This document shows positions 1 to 7,729 of a DNA stretch of 9,289 nucleotides, one piece after another; positions within the stretch are counted from its first letter, which is position 1, and every line of letters begins with the position of its first letter. Below the pieces are notes generated by a model. It was not told the DNA's origin and searched no databases. It was given only the letters and a program-made list of their open reading frames with translations. Position numbers and translations under genes: made by a program. Source of the stretch: Acidimicrobiales bacterium (GTDB lineage Bacteria; Actinomycetota; Acidimicrobiia; Acidimicrobiales; RAAP-2); the NCBI GenBank assembly GCA_017882985.1, contig JADGOK010000009.1, forward strand, positions 1-9,289, given 5' to 3'.

Positions 1-1
1 C

Positions 2-444
2 GAGGGCGTCACCATGAAGCGGTTCACGCCCCGTGCTCGAGGTCGCGCCGGTAAGATTCGCAAGCGTTCCTGTCACATTACGGTGATCGTCTCGCGCCTC
101 AACGAGGACCGCCTCGAAGTGCTGCGAGCGCAGCGCAACGCGCAGGCCGCCGTTTCGCGCACGCGTCGCGTCGCCTCCTCACGTCGCCGGGCCGACCAGC
201 AGGCCAGCCTCAACAAGCGCGAGAACGCCGCGGAAGAGGCCGAGAACGAGATAGTCGAGACCGACGTCGTCGAGACTGACGTCGTCGAGACCGACCAGGT
301 CGCTCTCGACACCGTCGCAACCGACGCCGTCGAGACCGAAGACAACAACGACGTCGCCGCGAGCGACGTCGACGAGACGATCGTTGAGCCGGACTCAACG
401 GACCAAACGGTGTCCGAGAACACCAATGAGGAGACGGACAAGTA

Positions 445-445
<1 letters not shown>
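2..445 (+). CDS. rplV: 50S ribosomal protein L22, 3' part, with long acidic C-terminal tail
   Basis: L22 binds 23S rRNA; its long beta-hairpin lines the peptide exit tunnel and its globular domain lies near the tunnel mouth. The gene enters from the left edge, reading in frame from base 2 as E-G-V-T-M-K-R-F, which matches the hairpin-tip motif of L22 (usually EGPTMKR). The ATG at 14 is therefore an internal methionine, not the start. The family core ends with [12 protein letters not shown] (about positions 53-92). Family members usually stop there, near 110 residues in total, but here about 115 more residues follow. They form first a basic, Arg/Gln/Ala-rich stretch, then 73 residues with 26 Asp/Glu and only one Lys, including five-residue VETDV-like repeats. 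The tail is probably disordered and its role is unknown. The TAA stop overlaps the rpsC ATG by one base. Identity is very secure; only the N-terminal half is missing. Confidence 0.95.
254..343 (+). repeat. Six-unit 15-bp tandem repeat within the rplV tail (VETDV-type)
   Basis: Six consecutive in-frame 15-base units encode [25 protein letters not shown] and VETED. The first three units differ by only a few bases (consensus GTCGAGACCGACGTC), and the last three are more diverged. The pattern looks like local unit duplication followed by drift. Because the unit is a multiple of three, copy number can change without breaking the reading frame. Confidence 0.85.
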
Positions 446-1383
<938 letters not shown>

Positions 1384-1385
1384 TC

Positions 1386-1823
1386 ATGTTGATGCCCCGC
1401 AAGACCGCGCACCGCAAACAGCACCGAGGTCGCATGGCCGGTATGACCAAGGGTGGCAGCGAGTTGTCCTTCGGCGACTTCGGCATCCAGGCCCTCGAAC
1501 GAGGTTGGATCACCGCGCGCCAAATCGAAGCCGCGCGTATCGCCATGACCCGCCACGTCAAGCGTGGTGGCAAGGTCTGGATCCGGGTGTTCCCCGACAA
1601 GCCCGTCACCCAGAAGCCGGCCGAGACACGTATGGGTTCAGGCAAGGGCAATCCCGAGTTCTGGGTTGCCGTCGTCAAGCCCGGGCGCGTCCTGTTCGAA
1701 CTGGGTGGCGTCGACGAGACGTTGGCCCGCGCCGCAATGGAGCGCGCGATCCAGAAGTTGCCGATCAAGGCCAAGTTCGTCATTCGACCCGGAACCCACG
1801 GCACCCCGGAGGTAAGCGTCTGA
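1386..1823 (+). CDS. rplP: 50S ribosomal protein L16
   Basis: L16 binds 23S rRNA between the A-site tRNA elbow region and the central protuberance and is needed for late 50S assembly and peptidyl transfer. The 145-residue product is close to the family length (about 136-140). It begins [15 protein letters not shown], and the conserved N-terminal MLxPRK supports the ATG at 1386 over the in-frame ATG at 1392. Conserved blocks are [12 protein letters not shown] (residues 32-43), [21 protein letters not shown] (45-65) and [16 protein letters not shown] (80-95). Arg82 lies at the position of the arginine that is hydroxylated in E. coli L16. A short extra C-terminal stretch ([11 protein letters not shown]) exceeds the E. 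coli form. The start lies two bases after the rpsC stop, with AAAGGA at 1368-1373 inside the end of rpsC as a modest ribosome binding site. Its TGA overlaps the rpmC ATG. Confidence 0.98.
   Translation: MLMPRKTAHRKQHRGRMAGMTKGGSELSFGDFGIQALERGWITARQIEAARIAMTRHVKRGGKVWIRVFPDKPVTQKPAETRMGSGKGNPEFWVAVVKPGRVLFELGGVDETLARAAMERAIQKLPIKAKFVIRPGTHGTPEVSV
1808..1813 (+). promoter_or_regulatory. Ribosome binding site of rpmC
   Basis: GGAGGT inside the last codons of rplP lies 9 bases upstream of the ATG at 1823. It decides the L29 start: the same frame is open from 1505 through rplP, but the upstream part does not resemble any ribosomal protein, whereas the ATG at 1823 begins a perfect L29. Confidence 0.85.
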
Positions 1824-2062
1824 TGGCTAAGACAAAGGAACGCGTCGCGGAGCTCCGTCTCCTCGGTGACAACGAATTGGTTGAGCGCTTGAGCGAATCA
1901 CGCCGCGAGCTGTTCAACCTGCGATTTCAGCTGGCGACCGGCCAGCTCGACAACTCGGCACGACTGAGTGAAGTGCGCAAGGACATCGCGCGCCTCTCGA
2001 CGTTCCTGCGCGAGCGCGAGATCGCGGCCCACGAGGCCGCCCAGGAGAGTAAGCAGTCATGA
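1823..2062 (+). CDS. rpmC: 50S ribosomal protein L29
   Basis: L29 is a small helical-hairpin protein near the exit tunnel, next to L23, and contributes to the docking region for nascent-chain factors such as SRP. The 79-residue product has the family signature at residues 28-64, visible as [20 protein letters not shown] followed by [20 protein letters not shown], which forms the two antiparallel helices. The start was placed at the ATG preceded by GGAGGT and overlapping the rplP TGA by one base, giving [11 protein letters not shown]. This avoids the much longer open frame that overlaps rplP. The C-terminal [12 protein letters not shown] is a short low-complexity tail common in actinobacterial L29. 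The end overlaps rpsQ by four bases (ATGA), so translation is probably coupled. Confidence 0.97.
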   Translation: MAKTKERVAELRLLGDNELVERLSESRRELFNLRFQLATGQLDNSARLSEVRKDIARLSTFLREREIAAHEAAQESKQS

Positions 2063-2445
2063 GTGACACCACGAATTTCGAAACGAACGATCAGACGTTC
2101 GAAGAAGTGACCGAGACACCGATCGAAGCGACCGTCGTCGAGCCCTCTGTCGTGCCGCCTGCCGTCGGGACTGACCAGGCGCCGGACGTCACGCGCGCGA
2201 ACCCCCGCAAGATCCGCGAGGGCATCGTCATCTCGGACAAGATGAACGCGACGCTGGTCGTCGCCGTGAACGAGCGGGTTAGTCACCCCCGGTACGGCAA
2301 GACCGTGCAGCGCACGAAGAAGCTCTACGTCCACGACGAGAAGAACGAAGCCAAGATCGGTGACAAGGTTCGCGTCCAGGAGACCCGTCCCCTGTCCAAG
2401 CTCAAGCGCTGGCGCCTCACCGAAGTCGTGGAGCGTGCGCGATGA
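2059..2445 (+). CDS. rpsQ: 30S ribosomal protein S17 with acidic N-terminal extension
   Basis: S17 is a primary 16S rRNA binder with an OB-type fold, located at the lower body of the 30S subunit. The recognisable core runs from about residue 49 ([14 protein letters not shown]) through [19 protein letters not shown] (76-94) to the signature [20 protein letters not shown] (101-120). Total length is 128 residues against about 80-90 for a minimal S17. The first 45 residues contain ten Asp/Glu and no Lys, Arg or His, rich in Thr, Val and Pro. The long start is supported by the ATGA overlap with rpmC and the AGGAG at 2043-2047. The only plausible later start, a GTG at 2152, has no ribosome binding site. 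Mycobacterial S17 is also N-terminally extended, but from memory with a basic, alanine-rich sequence, so the acidic character is notable. Confidence 0.96.
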   Translation: MSDTTNFETNDQTFEEVTETPIEATVVEPSVVPPAVGTDQAPDVTRANPRKIREGIVISDKMNATLVVAVNERVSHPRYGKTVQRTKKLYVHDEKNEAKIGDKVRVQETRPLSKLKRWRLTEVVERAR

Positions 2446-2810
2446 TTCAACAAGAATCCCGTCTCAAGGTGGCCGACAACAGCGGCGCGAAGGAAGTCCT
2501 CTGCATCCGCGTACTGGGCGGCTCGCGCCGTCGCTACGCGTCGATTGGTGACGTCTTCATCGCGACGGTGAAGGACGCCATCCCCGGTGCTGCGGTGAAG
2601 AAGGGCGACGTGGTTCGTTGCGTCGTTGTTCGTACCTCAAAAGAGCGCCGTCGTCCCGATGGTTCCTATATCAAGTTCGACGAGAACGCCGCGGTGCTGA
2701 TCAACGACCAGTTGCAGCCGCGCGGCACGCGAATCTTCGGACCCGTCGGCCGTGAGCTGCGCGACAAGAAGTTCATGCGCATTATTTCGTTGGCCCCGGA
2801 GGTGTTGTAA
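2442..2810 (+). CDS. rplN: 50S ribosomal protein L14
   Basis: L14 lies on the 50S interface, contacts L19 and 16S rRNA helix 14 (an intersubunit bridge), and is the docking site of the silencing factor RsfS where present. The 122-residue length is exactly typical. The start [20 protein letters not shown] is the family N-terminus. [23 protein letters not shown] (residues 74-96) and the block from [10 protein letters not shown] to [12 protein letters not shown] (98-127 region in the family pattern, here about 98-125 counting loosely toward the end) are standard. GGAG at 2430-2433 precedes the start. Its ATG overlaps the rpsQ TGA by four bases. In E. coli this gene opens a separate spc operon with its own promoter, whereas here there is no space for a promoter between the two blocks. 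No odd residues were seen. Confidence 0.98.
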   Translation: MIQQESRLKVADNSGAKEVLCIRVLGGSRRRYASIGDVFIATVKDAIPGAAVKKGDVVRCVVVRTSKERRRPDGSYIKFDENAAVLINDQLQPRGTRIFGPVGRELRDKKFMRIISLAPEVL

Positions 2811-3115
2811 TGAAGATTCATAAAGGTGACGACGTGCTCGTGCTCGCGGGCAAATTCCGCGGCGAGCGCGCCAAAGTCGAAGAGGCGATGCCGGCGAGCC
2901 ACATGGTGGTCCTCGACGGTCTCAACATCGCCAAGCGCCACACCAAGCAGTCTGGCTCGACCATGCAGGCCGGCATCATCGACAAGTTGATGCCGCTGCA
3001 CGTTTCGAACGTGGCGCTGTGGTGCGCGGGACACAAGGGACCGGCGAAGATCGGTCTTCGTGTCGTTGACGGAGCCAAAGTTCGCGTCTGTCGCAAGTGC
3101 GGGGAGGCGCTGTGA
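2810..3115 (+). CDS. rplX: 50S ribosomal protein L24, with possible C-x2-H/C-x2-C zinc site
   Basis: L24 is one of the assembly-initiating proteins of the 50S subunit and sits near the tunnel exit. The 101-residue product begins with a KOW-type motif ([20 protein letters not shown], residues 2-21), followed by [14 protein letters not shown] (33-46) and [11 protein letters not shown] (62-72). The C-terminal part has C72-x2-H75 followed by C94-x2-C97. In some bacteria, for example Thermus, the corresponding sequence is C-x2-C with C-x2-C, a zinc ribbon, while many other L24 proteins have no cysteines here. The pattern suggests a ribbon with one His ligand, which is inference. GGAGGTG at 2798-2804 precedes the ATG, which overlaps the rplN stop by one base. 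Confidence 0.97.
   Translation: MKIHKGDDVLVLAGKFRGERAKVEEAMPASHMVVLDGLNIAKRHTKQSGSTMQAGIIDKLMPLHVSNVALWCAGHKGPAKIGLRVVDGAKVRVCRKCGEAL
3101..3107 (+). promoter_or_regulatory. Ribosome binding site of rplE
   Basis: GGGGAGG near the end of rplX is four bases upstream of the GTG at 3112. It favours that GTG over the in-frame GTG at 3097, which lies before the Shine-Dalgarno-like sequence and would add five residues (MRGGA) foreign to L5. Confidence 0.8.
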
Positions 3116-3675
3116 GTACTGCCGTCCGTCCACGTCTGAAACTGCGTTACGACCAGGAGATCCGTGCTGCTCTCAAAGAGCAGCTCGGTCTTGACAACAT
3201 CATGCAGGTGCCGCGTCTGTCCAAGATCGTCTTGAACTCGGGTGTCGGTCGTGCCACCCAACAGGCGTCGCTGCTCGAGGGCGCCCAGCGCGACCTCGAG
3301 CTCATCACCGGCCAAAAGCCGGTCGTGACGCGGGCCAAGAAGTCCATCGCGAGTTTCAAACTTCGTGAGGAGCAGCCCATTGGAGTGAAGGTCACGTTGC
3401 GTGGCGATCGCGCCTGGGAGTTCTTCGACCGCTTGTTGAGCCTCGCGATTCCGCGTATCCGTGACTTCCGCGGATTGTCACCCAAGTCGTTTGACGGTCA
3501 CGGTAACTACACGTTCGGCATCAACGACCAGTTGATCTTCCCCGAGATCGACTACGACAAGATCGACGCACCTCGTGGATTCGACATCACCATTGTCACC
3601 ACGGCTGCGACCGACGAGCAAGGTCGCGCGTTCCTCAGTGCGTACGGCTTCCCCTTCAAGCAGGAGAATCGATAG
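3112..3675 (+). CDS. rplE: 50S ribosomal protein L5
   Basis: L5 binds 5S rRNA and, with L18, forms the central protuberance; it contacts P-site tRNA and S13 across the subunit interface. Starting at the GTG at 3112 the protein is 187 residues, near the family length of about 179-187, and begins [18 protein letters not shown]. Conserved segments are [14 protein letters not shown] (residues 33-46), [22 protein letters not shown] (65-86), GVKVTLRG (90-97), and [13 protein letters not shown] (117-129) with [16 protein letters not shown] next to it. [11 protein letters not shown] is near the end. The usual methionine of LNMGVG is serine here, a minor change. The start overlaps the rplX TGA by four bases (GTGA). 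Confidence 0.97.
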   Translation: MSTAVRPRLKLRYDQEIRAALKEQLGLDNIMQVPRLSKIVLNSGVGRATQQASLLEGAQRDLELITGQKPVVTRAKKSIASFKLREEQPIGVKVTLRGDRAWEFFDRLLSLAIPRIRDFRGLSPKSFDGHGNYTFGINDQLIFPEIDYDKIDAPRGFDITIVTTAATDEQGRAFLSAYGFPFKQENR

Positions 3676-3677
3676 TC

Positions 3678-3863
3678 ATGGCGAAGAAAGCTCTTCGAAT
3701 CAAGCAACAGCAGACGCCGAAGTTCTCAACGCGTGCCTACACGCGATGTGAGCGCTGCGGCCGTCCGCGTTCGGTGTACCGCAAGTTCGGCCTGTGCCGC
3801 ATCTGCTTGCGTCAGATGGTCCACGCCGGTGAAATTCCCGGCGTGACCAAGGCGAGTTGGTAG
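3678..3863 (+). CDS. rpsN: 30S ribosomal protein S14, zinc-binding (type Z, C+) form
   Basis: S14 binds 16S rRNA in the 30S head next to S3 and S10 and is needed for late head assembly. This is the short 61-residue form, unlike the roughly 100-residue zinc-free form of E. coli. A zinc ribbon is visible as C24-x2-C27 and C40-x2-C43 within [23 protein letters not shown], and the C-terminus [11 protein letters not shown] is the family hallmark. The start is two bases after the rplE stop, with AGGAGA at 3662-3667 ten bases upstream. Some bacteria keep a second zinc-free copy under zinc-starvation control; none is in this window. The TAG stop sits inside the rpsH ribosome binding site. Confidence 0.98.
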   Translation: MAKKALRIKQQQTPKFSTRAYTRCERCGRPRSVYRKFGLCRICLRQMVHAGEIPGVTKASW

Positions 3864-3867
3864 GAGG
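3862..3867 (+). promoter_or_regulatory. Ribosome binding site of rpsH
   Basis: A perfect AGGAGG lies six bases upstream of the rpsH ATG at 3874 and overlaps the last two bases of the rpsN TAG stop. It supports the first of two close in-frame ATGs (3874 and 3880). Confidence 0.85.
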
Positions 3868-3873
3868 ACAGCT

Positions 3874-4278
3874 ATGACAATGACTGACCCCATCGCCGAC
3901 ATGCTCACGCGGATCCGCAACGCGAATTCGGCCATGTTCGACAGCGTCAAGATGCCCAGCTCGAAGTTGAAGGAGAGTCTCGCGACGATCCTCCAGCGCG
4001 AGGGCTTCATCGGCAGCTTCACGATCACCAAGACCGACGGCAAGCCCGGCGCGACGCTCGAGATCAACCTGAAGTACTCAGAGGACCGCAAGAAGACCAT
4101 CATCGGTATCAAGCGCGTCTCCAAGCCCGGTCTTCGTATCTACAAGAAGTCCGACCAGATGCCCAAGGTGCTCGGTGGCGTGGGCGTGGCCGTCGTGTCG
4201 ACGAGCCACGGCCTCATGACCGACCGCGAAGCACGTAAGGCCAAGTTGGGCGGCGAGGTGCTCTGTTATGTCTGGTAA
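3874..4278 (+). CDS. rpsH: 30S ribosomal protein S8
   Basis: S8 is a primary binder of 16S rRNA helix 21 and organises the central domain of the 30S subunit; in E. coli it also represses the spc operon by binding its mRNA. The 134-residue length is typical (about 130-133). The N-terminus MTMTDPIADMLTRIRNA is the family pattern. PSSKLKESLATILQREGFI (residues 28-46) follows, then KRVSKPGLRIYKK (79-91), and the C-terminal signature GVAVVSTSHGLMTDREARK (104-122) ends in GGEVLCYVW. The strong AGGAGG six bases upstream and the MTMTDP start resembling E. coli MSMQDP support the chosen ATG. No S8-binding mRNA structure could be recognised near rplE, where E. coli has it. Confidence 0.98.
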   Translation: MTMTDPIADMLTRIRNANSAMFDSVKMPSSKLKESLATILQREGFIGSFTITKTDGKPGATLEINLKYSEDRKKTIIGIKRVSKPGLRIYKKSDQMPKVLGGVGVAVVSTSHGLMTDREARKAKLGGEVLCYVW

Positions 4279-4295
4279 CCAGCCCACCGTTTCCC

Positions 4296-4301
4296 AGGAG
4301 G
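4296..4301 (+). promoter_or_regulatory. Ribosome binding site of rplF
   Basis: A perfect AGGAGG lies seven bases before the ATG at 4309, inside the 30-base rpsH-rplF gap, which is the longest non-coding stretch among the plus-strand genes. Apart from this site nothing else is seen in that gap. Confidence 0.85.
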
Positions 4302-4308
4302 TTCGCTG

Positions 4309-4848
4309 ATGTCGCGAATTGGTCGCAACCCCATCACGGTGCCGACATCGGTCACCGTCAACGTGGACGAGAGCGTCGTGACGGTACAGGGTCCCAACGG
4401 GACCATGCACCGCACGCTGCCCGACGGGATCACCGTCGTCCAAGAGGGCGACGTCTTGACCGTGGACCGCGTGAACGACGAGACCATGTACCGCTCGTTG
4501 CACGGTTTGACGCGCACGCTGGTCGCCAACATGGTCACCGGCGTCACCGACGGTTGGTCCAAGGAACTCGAGATCATCGGCGTTGGTTACCGCGCCGCCT
4601 CGGGTGGTCCTGGCGTTCTCGACCTCGCACTCGGCTTCTCGCACCCCGTGAAGTTCACCGCCCCCGAGGGCATCACCTTCGAGGTACCCGCCCCCACGCG
4701 CGTGATCGTCAAGGGTGCTGACAAGGAAGTCGTCGGCCGCGTGGCCGCGTCGATCCGCAAGCTTCGTAAGCCCGAGCCCTACAAGGGCAAGGGAGTGCGC
4801 TACCTCGGTGAACGAGTGGCGCGCAAGGCCGGAAAGGCTGCAAAGTAA
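4309..4848 (+). CDS. rplF: 50S ribosomal protein L6
   Basis: L6 binds 23S rRNA near the sarcin-ricin loop and the factor-binding site, supporting EF-G and EF-Tu function. The product has 179 residues, matching the family. The start [12 protein letters not shown] is typical. Two similar alpha/beta repeats are expected: the first includes [15 protein letters not shown] (residues 24-38), and the second contains [11 protein letters not shown] (86-96), LGFSHPV (108-114) and [17 protein letters not shown] (135-151). The L6 signature [13 protein letters not shown] (152-164) closes the protein, and a basic tail [13 protein letters not shown] follows. Its TAA overlaps the rplR ATG by one base. Confidence 0.98.
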   Translation: MSRIGRNPITVPTSVTVNVDESVVTVQGPNGTMHRTLPDGITVVQEGDVLTVDRVNDETMYRSLHGLTRTLVANMVTGVTDGWSKELEIIGVGYRAASGGPGVLDLALGFSHPVKFTAPEGITFEVPAPTRVIVKGADKEVVGRVAASIRKLRKPEPYKGKGVRYLGERVARKAGKAAK

Positions 4849-5204
4849 TGGCACGCACTACTCGTGAACTACGCCAACGTCGCCACGCTCGGATTCGCCG
4901 TCGTCTCTCGGGCACGGCCGAACGTCCGCGCGTCGCCGTGAGCCGCACGAACAAGCACATCTCGGCCCAGATCATCGACGACGGCGCCGGTCGTACGCTG
5001 GCGTCCGCCTCTTCGGTGGAGCCGACGCTCAAGACCACCTCGGGCGGCAACGTCGACGGGGCCAAGGCGGTGGCCGCACTGCTCGCGCAGCGCGCCCAGG
5101 CCGCCAACATCACCACCGTGGTCTTTGACCGCGGTGGATTCGACTACCACGGTCGCGTCGCCGCCTTTGCGGACGCGTTGCGGGCCGCCGGACTGGAGTT
5201 CTAA
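4848..5204 (+). CDS. rplR: 50S ribosomal protein L18
   Basis: L18 binds 5S rRNA and anchors it to 23S rRNA in the central protuberance together with L5. The 118-residue product has a basic N-terminal arm ([20 protein letters not shown]) for RNA binding. The family core follows: [20 protein letters not shown] (residues 26-45), TLASASS (50-56), [13 protein letters not shown] (71-83), and the C-terminal [20 protein letters not shown] with LRAAGLEF (91-118). All these blocks are standard. The start overlaps the rplF stop by one base (TAATG). The weak GGAAAGG at 4831-4837 suggests that translation depends on coupling to rplF. The end overlaps rpsE by one base. Confidence 0.98.
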   Translation: MARTTRELRQRRHARIRRRLSGTAERPRVAVSRTNKHISAQIIDDGAGRTLASASSVEPTLKTTSGGNVDGAKAVAALLAQRAQAANITTVVFDRGGFDYHGRVAAFADALRAAGLEF

Positions 5205-5764
5205 TGAGTGACCTAGAGCAGTACGAAGAGCGGACCATCAAGGTCAACCGCGTGTCCAAGGTCGTGAAGGGTGGTCGTCGTTTCTCCTTCACCGCCCTCA
5301 TGGTCATCGGTGACGGCAAGGGCAAGGTCGGTCTCGGCTACGGCAAGGCGAAGGAAGCGGGTCTCGCGGTCCAAAAGGGAATCGAAGAGGCGCGCAAGAA
5401 CCTCTTCGACGTGCCACTCGCCGGTACGACCATCGTCTACCCGGTGCTCGGTAGTTCCGGCGCCGGTCGTGTGCTGATGAAGCCCGCCGCACCCGGTACC
5501 GGCGTCATCGCCGGCGGTGCCGCCCGCGCCATTCTCGAGATGGCCGGCGTGAAGGACATCATCGCCAAGTCGCTCGGTTCGTCCAACGGCATCAACGTGG
5601 CGCACGCGACGATCGAAGGGCTGAAGCAGTTGCGTCGCCCCGAAGAGATCGCCGCCTCGCGCGACAAGACCGCCGACCACGTCATTCCCTCGGGCACGTT
5701 GCGGGCCTACCGCGAACGCCAGCGCGAAGGCGACCTGTTCAAGGTAACGGAGACCCAGAGATGA
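5204..5764 (+). CDS. rpsE: 30S ribosomal protein S5
   Basis: S5 lies at the mRNA entry channel of the 30S body beside S4 and influences decoding accuracy; changes in its N-terminal loop give spectinomycin resistance in E. coli. The protein has 186 residues. An N-terminal double-stranded-RNA-binding-like domain begins at [20 protein letters not shown] (residues 7-26) and continues [20 protein letters not shown] (29-48), including the spectinomycin-related loop around VKGGRR. The C-terminal domain contains [20 protein letters not shown] (97-116) and [19 protein letters not shown] (122-140). The loop looks wild-type. GGAG at 5195-5198 precedes the ATG, which overlaps the rplR stop by one base. 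The end overlaps rpmD by four bases. Confidence 0.98.
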   Translation: MSDLEQYEERTIKVNRVSKVVKGGRRFSFTALMVIGDGKGKVGLGYGKAKEAGLAVQKGIEEARKNLFDVPLAGTTIVYPVLGSSGAGRVLMKPAAPGTGVIAGGAARAILEMAGVKDIIAKSLGSSNGINVAHATIEGLKQLRRPEEIAASRDKTADHVIPSGTLRAYRERQREGDLFKVTETQR

Positions 5765-5943
5765 CCCAACTCAAAGTCACCCAGATTCGTTCGGCCATCG
5801 CCACCAAGCCCAAGCATCGCGGTACGCTGCGCGCGCTCGGACTTCGCGGCATCGGCCAGTCCAACGTGTTGCCCGACCGCCCCGAGATCCACGGGATGAT
5901 CGCTCGCGTGCCACACCTGATCAAAGTAGAAGAGGTCAACTGA
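5761..5943 (+). CDS. rpmD: 50S ribosomal protein L30
   Basis: L30 is a small 23S rRNA-binding protein of the 50S subunit that is absent from several bacterial lineages. The 60-residue product matches the bacterial length. It reads [20 protein letters not shown] (residues 4-23), then [20 protein letters not shown] (24-43) and [15 protein letters not shown] (45-59), the standard L30 pattern. Its position between rpsE and rplO is canonical. GGAG at 5749-5752 lies within the end of rpsE, and the ATG overlaps the rpsE TGA by four bases. The TGA overlaps the rplO ATG by one base. Nothing unusual was seen. Confidence 0.97.
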   Translation: MTQLKVTQIRSAIATKPKHRGTLRALGLRGIGQSNVLPDRPEIHGMIARVPHLIKVEEVN

Positions 5944-6428
5944 TGAAGTTGCACGATCTGAAATCACCCGAGGGCTCCACGCATCGCAAGAGGATCGTCG
6001 GACGTGGTATTGCCGGTAAGGGCGGCAAGACCGCCGGCCGTGGTACCAAGGGCCAGAAGGCGCGCCGCACGATTCCTGCGGGCTTCGAGGGCGGCCAGTT
6101 GCCGCTCTTGCAGCGCATTCCCAAGCTGAAGGGTTTCACCAACCCGTTCCGCGTGGAGTACACCCCCGTCAACCTCGACACGCTCGTCGTGCTGGGGCTG
6201 AGCGACGTCACGCTGCAAGCCCTCGTCGACAACGGTCTGGCGCGCAAGAAGGACCTCGTGAAGATCCTCGGCCGAGGCACCTTGAGCACGAAGATGAACG
6301 TCTCGGCGCACGCGTTCTCCGCGTCCGCCAAGGCCGCCATCGAGGCCGCCGGTGGTACGACGACCGAGCTCGCCAAGCCGTTCGCCGTTCGTCCACCCGC
6401 GTCGGGCAACCAGCACCAGAACCGCTAG
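5943..6428 (+). CDS. rplO: 50S ribosomal protein L15
   Basis: L15 is a late-assembling 50S protein whose long, glycine-rich N-terminal arm threads through 23S rRNA. The product is 161 residues, a little longer than the 144-150 usual. The arm is clear: KLHDLKSPEGSTHRKRIVGR (residues 2-21), then GIAGKGGKTAGRGTKGQKAR (22-41), then FEGGQLPLLQRIPKLKGF (48-65). The C-terminal globular part contains LARKKDLVKILGRGTL (98-113) and VSAHAFSASAKAAIEAAGGT (119-138). About 15 extra residues (from PFAVRPPASG onward, ending NQHQNR) form a lineage-specific tail. The AGAAGAGG at 5928-5935 is a likely ribosome binding site. Confidence 0.97.
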   Translation: MKLHDLKSPEGSTHRKRIVGRGIAGKGGKTAGRGTKGQKARRTIPAGFEGGQLPLLQRIPKLKGFTNPFRVEYTPVNLDTLVVLGLSDVTLQALVDNGLARKKDLVKILGRGTLSTKMNVSAHAFSASAKAAIEAAGGTTTELAKPFAVRPPASGNQHQNR

Positions 6429-6437
6429 GGCCTGCGC

Positions 6438-7727
6438 GTGCTCAGCCGACTCGGGAACATCTTTCGCGTACCGGACCTTCGCAACAAGGTTCTGTTCACG
6501 ATCGCGATCATCTGCCTCTACCAACTCGGCGCCAACCTGCCGATCCCTGGTGTCAGCTGGTCCCAGGTCACGTTGCTCCAGTCCAAGGCTGGCGCGAGCG
6601 GCGTGCTGGGCTTCCTGAACCTCTTTTCGGGAGGCGCGCTGACCCGTTTGGCCGTCTTCGGCCTCGGCGTCATGCCCTACATCACGAGCTCGATCGTGAT
6701 CCAGTTGCTCACGACCGTCATCCCCAAGCTCACGCAGTGGCGTGACCAGGGTGCCGTTGGTCAAAAGCGCATCACCCAGACGACCCGGTACCTGACGATC
6801 GGTCTCGCGCTCTTGCAGTCGACGGGTCTCATCTACGCCTTCCACGGCCACGACCAGGCGCTGCTCGGCTTCAATATCGACCTCATCCCCAAGTTCACGA
6901 TCTGGCTAGGTCTGTTCATGGTGTTGATCATGACCGCCGGGACGGCGTTCGTCATGTGGCTCGCCGAGCTCATCACCCAGCGCGGTATCGGCCAAGGCAT
7001 GAGTCTGTTGATCTTCGCCAACGTCGTCGCGGGACTTCCCTCGGGCGGACGTGCGGTCTACAGCGAGGGCGGACCGTTCAAGTTCTTCGTCATCCTGTTC
7101 ATCTCGATCGCGCTGTTGGTACTGATTGTCTTTATGGACAACGGCCAGCGCAGAATCCCGGTGACGTTCGCGCGACGGGTCGTCGGACGAAAGGAGATGG
7201 GCGGGAACTCGACGTACATTCCGTTGAAGGTCAACCAGTCGGGTGTTATCCCGATCATCTTCGCCTCTTCGGTGCTCTATATCCCGGTGCTGATGTCCAA
7301 CATCGTCCCGTGGGCCGGGTTCCAGAACTTCGTGAACTCCTCGCTGCACCCGACGAGCTTCTTCTACATCCTTTCGGACTTCGTGTTGATTCTCGCCTTC
7401 ACGTTCTTCTACGTGTACATCGCCTTCGAGCCGCACCAGCAGGCCGAACAGCTGCGCCAGCAGGGCGGCTTCGTGCCCGGCATCCGTCCGGGTCTGCCGA
7501 CCGAGAAGTACTTCGCCAAGCTGCTTAGTCGCATCACCGTGGTGGGCGCGGTGTTCCTCGCGTCGGTCGCAGTGATACCGAGCATCCTGATGGCCCTGTG
7601 GAACATCAACCGGTTCCCGTACTACGGCACGACCTTGTTGATTGCGGTCGGTGTGGCGCTCGAGACGATGCGACAGATTGACAGCCAGCTCATGATGCGC
7701 AACTACGAAGGCTTCTTGAAGCGATAG
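6438..7727 (+). CDS. secY: Preprotein translocase channel subunit SecY
   Basis: SecY is the pore-forming subunit of the SecYEG translocon in the cytoplasmic membrane. It passes unfolded preproteins outward with SecA and inserts membrane proteins co-translationally. The 429-residue protein shows the expected pattern of ten hydrophobic segments, for example around residues 18-36, 70-94, 118-135, 153-175, 215-233, 269-290, 307-331, 366-385 and 396-410. The family signature is seen as FGLGVMPYITSSIVIQLL (74-91). QRGIGQGMSLLIFANVVAGLP (181-201) and the cytosolic-loop motif GGFVPGIRPG (343-352) are also present; its arginine R350 corresponds to the SecA/ribosome-contact arginine (R357 in E. coli). 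The start is a GTG nine bases after rplO with only a weak AGGG at 6427-6430, so expression may be set lower than the r-proteins. Confidence 0.98.
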   Translation: MLSRLGNIFRVPDLRNKVLFTIAIICLYQLGANLPIPGVSWSQVTLLQSKAGASGVLGFLNLFSGGALTRLAVFGLGVMPYITSSIVIQLLTTVIPKLTQWRDQGAVGQKRITQTTRYLTIGLALLQSTGLIYAFHGHDQALLGFNIDLIPKFTIWLGLFMVLIMTAGTAFVMWLAELITQRGIGQGMSLLIFANVVAGLPSGGRAVYSEGGPFKFFVILFISIALLVLIVFMDNGQRRIPVTFARRVVGRKEMGGNSTYIPLKVNQSGVIPIIFASSVLYIPVLMSNIVPWAGFQNFVNSSLHPTSFFYILSDFVLILAFTFFYVYIAFEPHQQAEQLRQQGGFVPGIRPGLPTEKYFAKLLSRITVVGAVFLASVAVIPSILMALWNINRFPYYGTTLLIAVGVALETMRQIDSQLMMRNYEGFLKR

Positions 7728-7729
7728 CC

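Noticed and set aside
1505..1822. N-terminal prolongation of L29 overlapping rplP in another frame
   Set aside because: The upstream part is Arg/Pro/Gln-rich shadow sequence; the true start at 1823 has a good ribosome binding site and the family N-terminus.
4279..4308. 30-base rpsH-rplF gap considered as an internal promoter or regulatory site
   Set aside because: Too short for a promoter plus leader, and only the AGGAGG ribosome binding site of rplF is recognisable.
4078..4854. 258-codon minus-strand open frame opposite rpsH and rplF
   Set aside because: His/Asp/Gly/Val-rich shadow of conserved ribosomal genes; no family resemblance.
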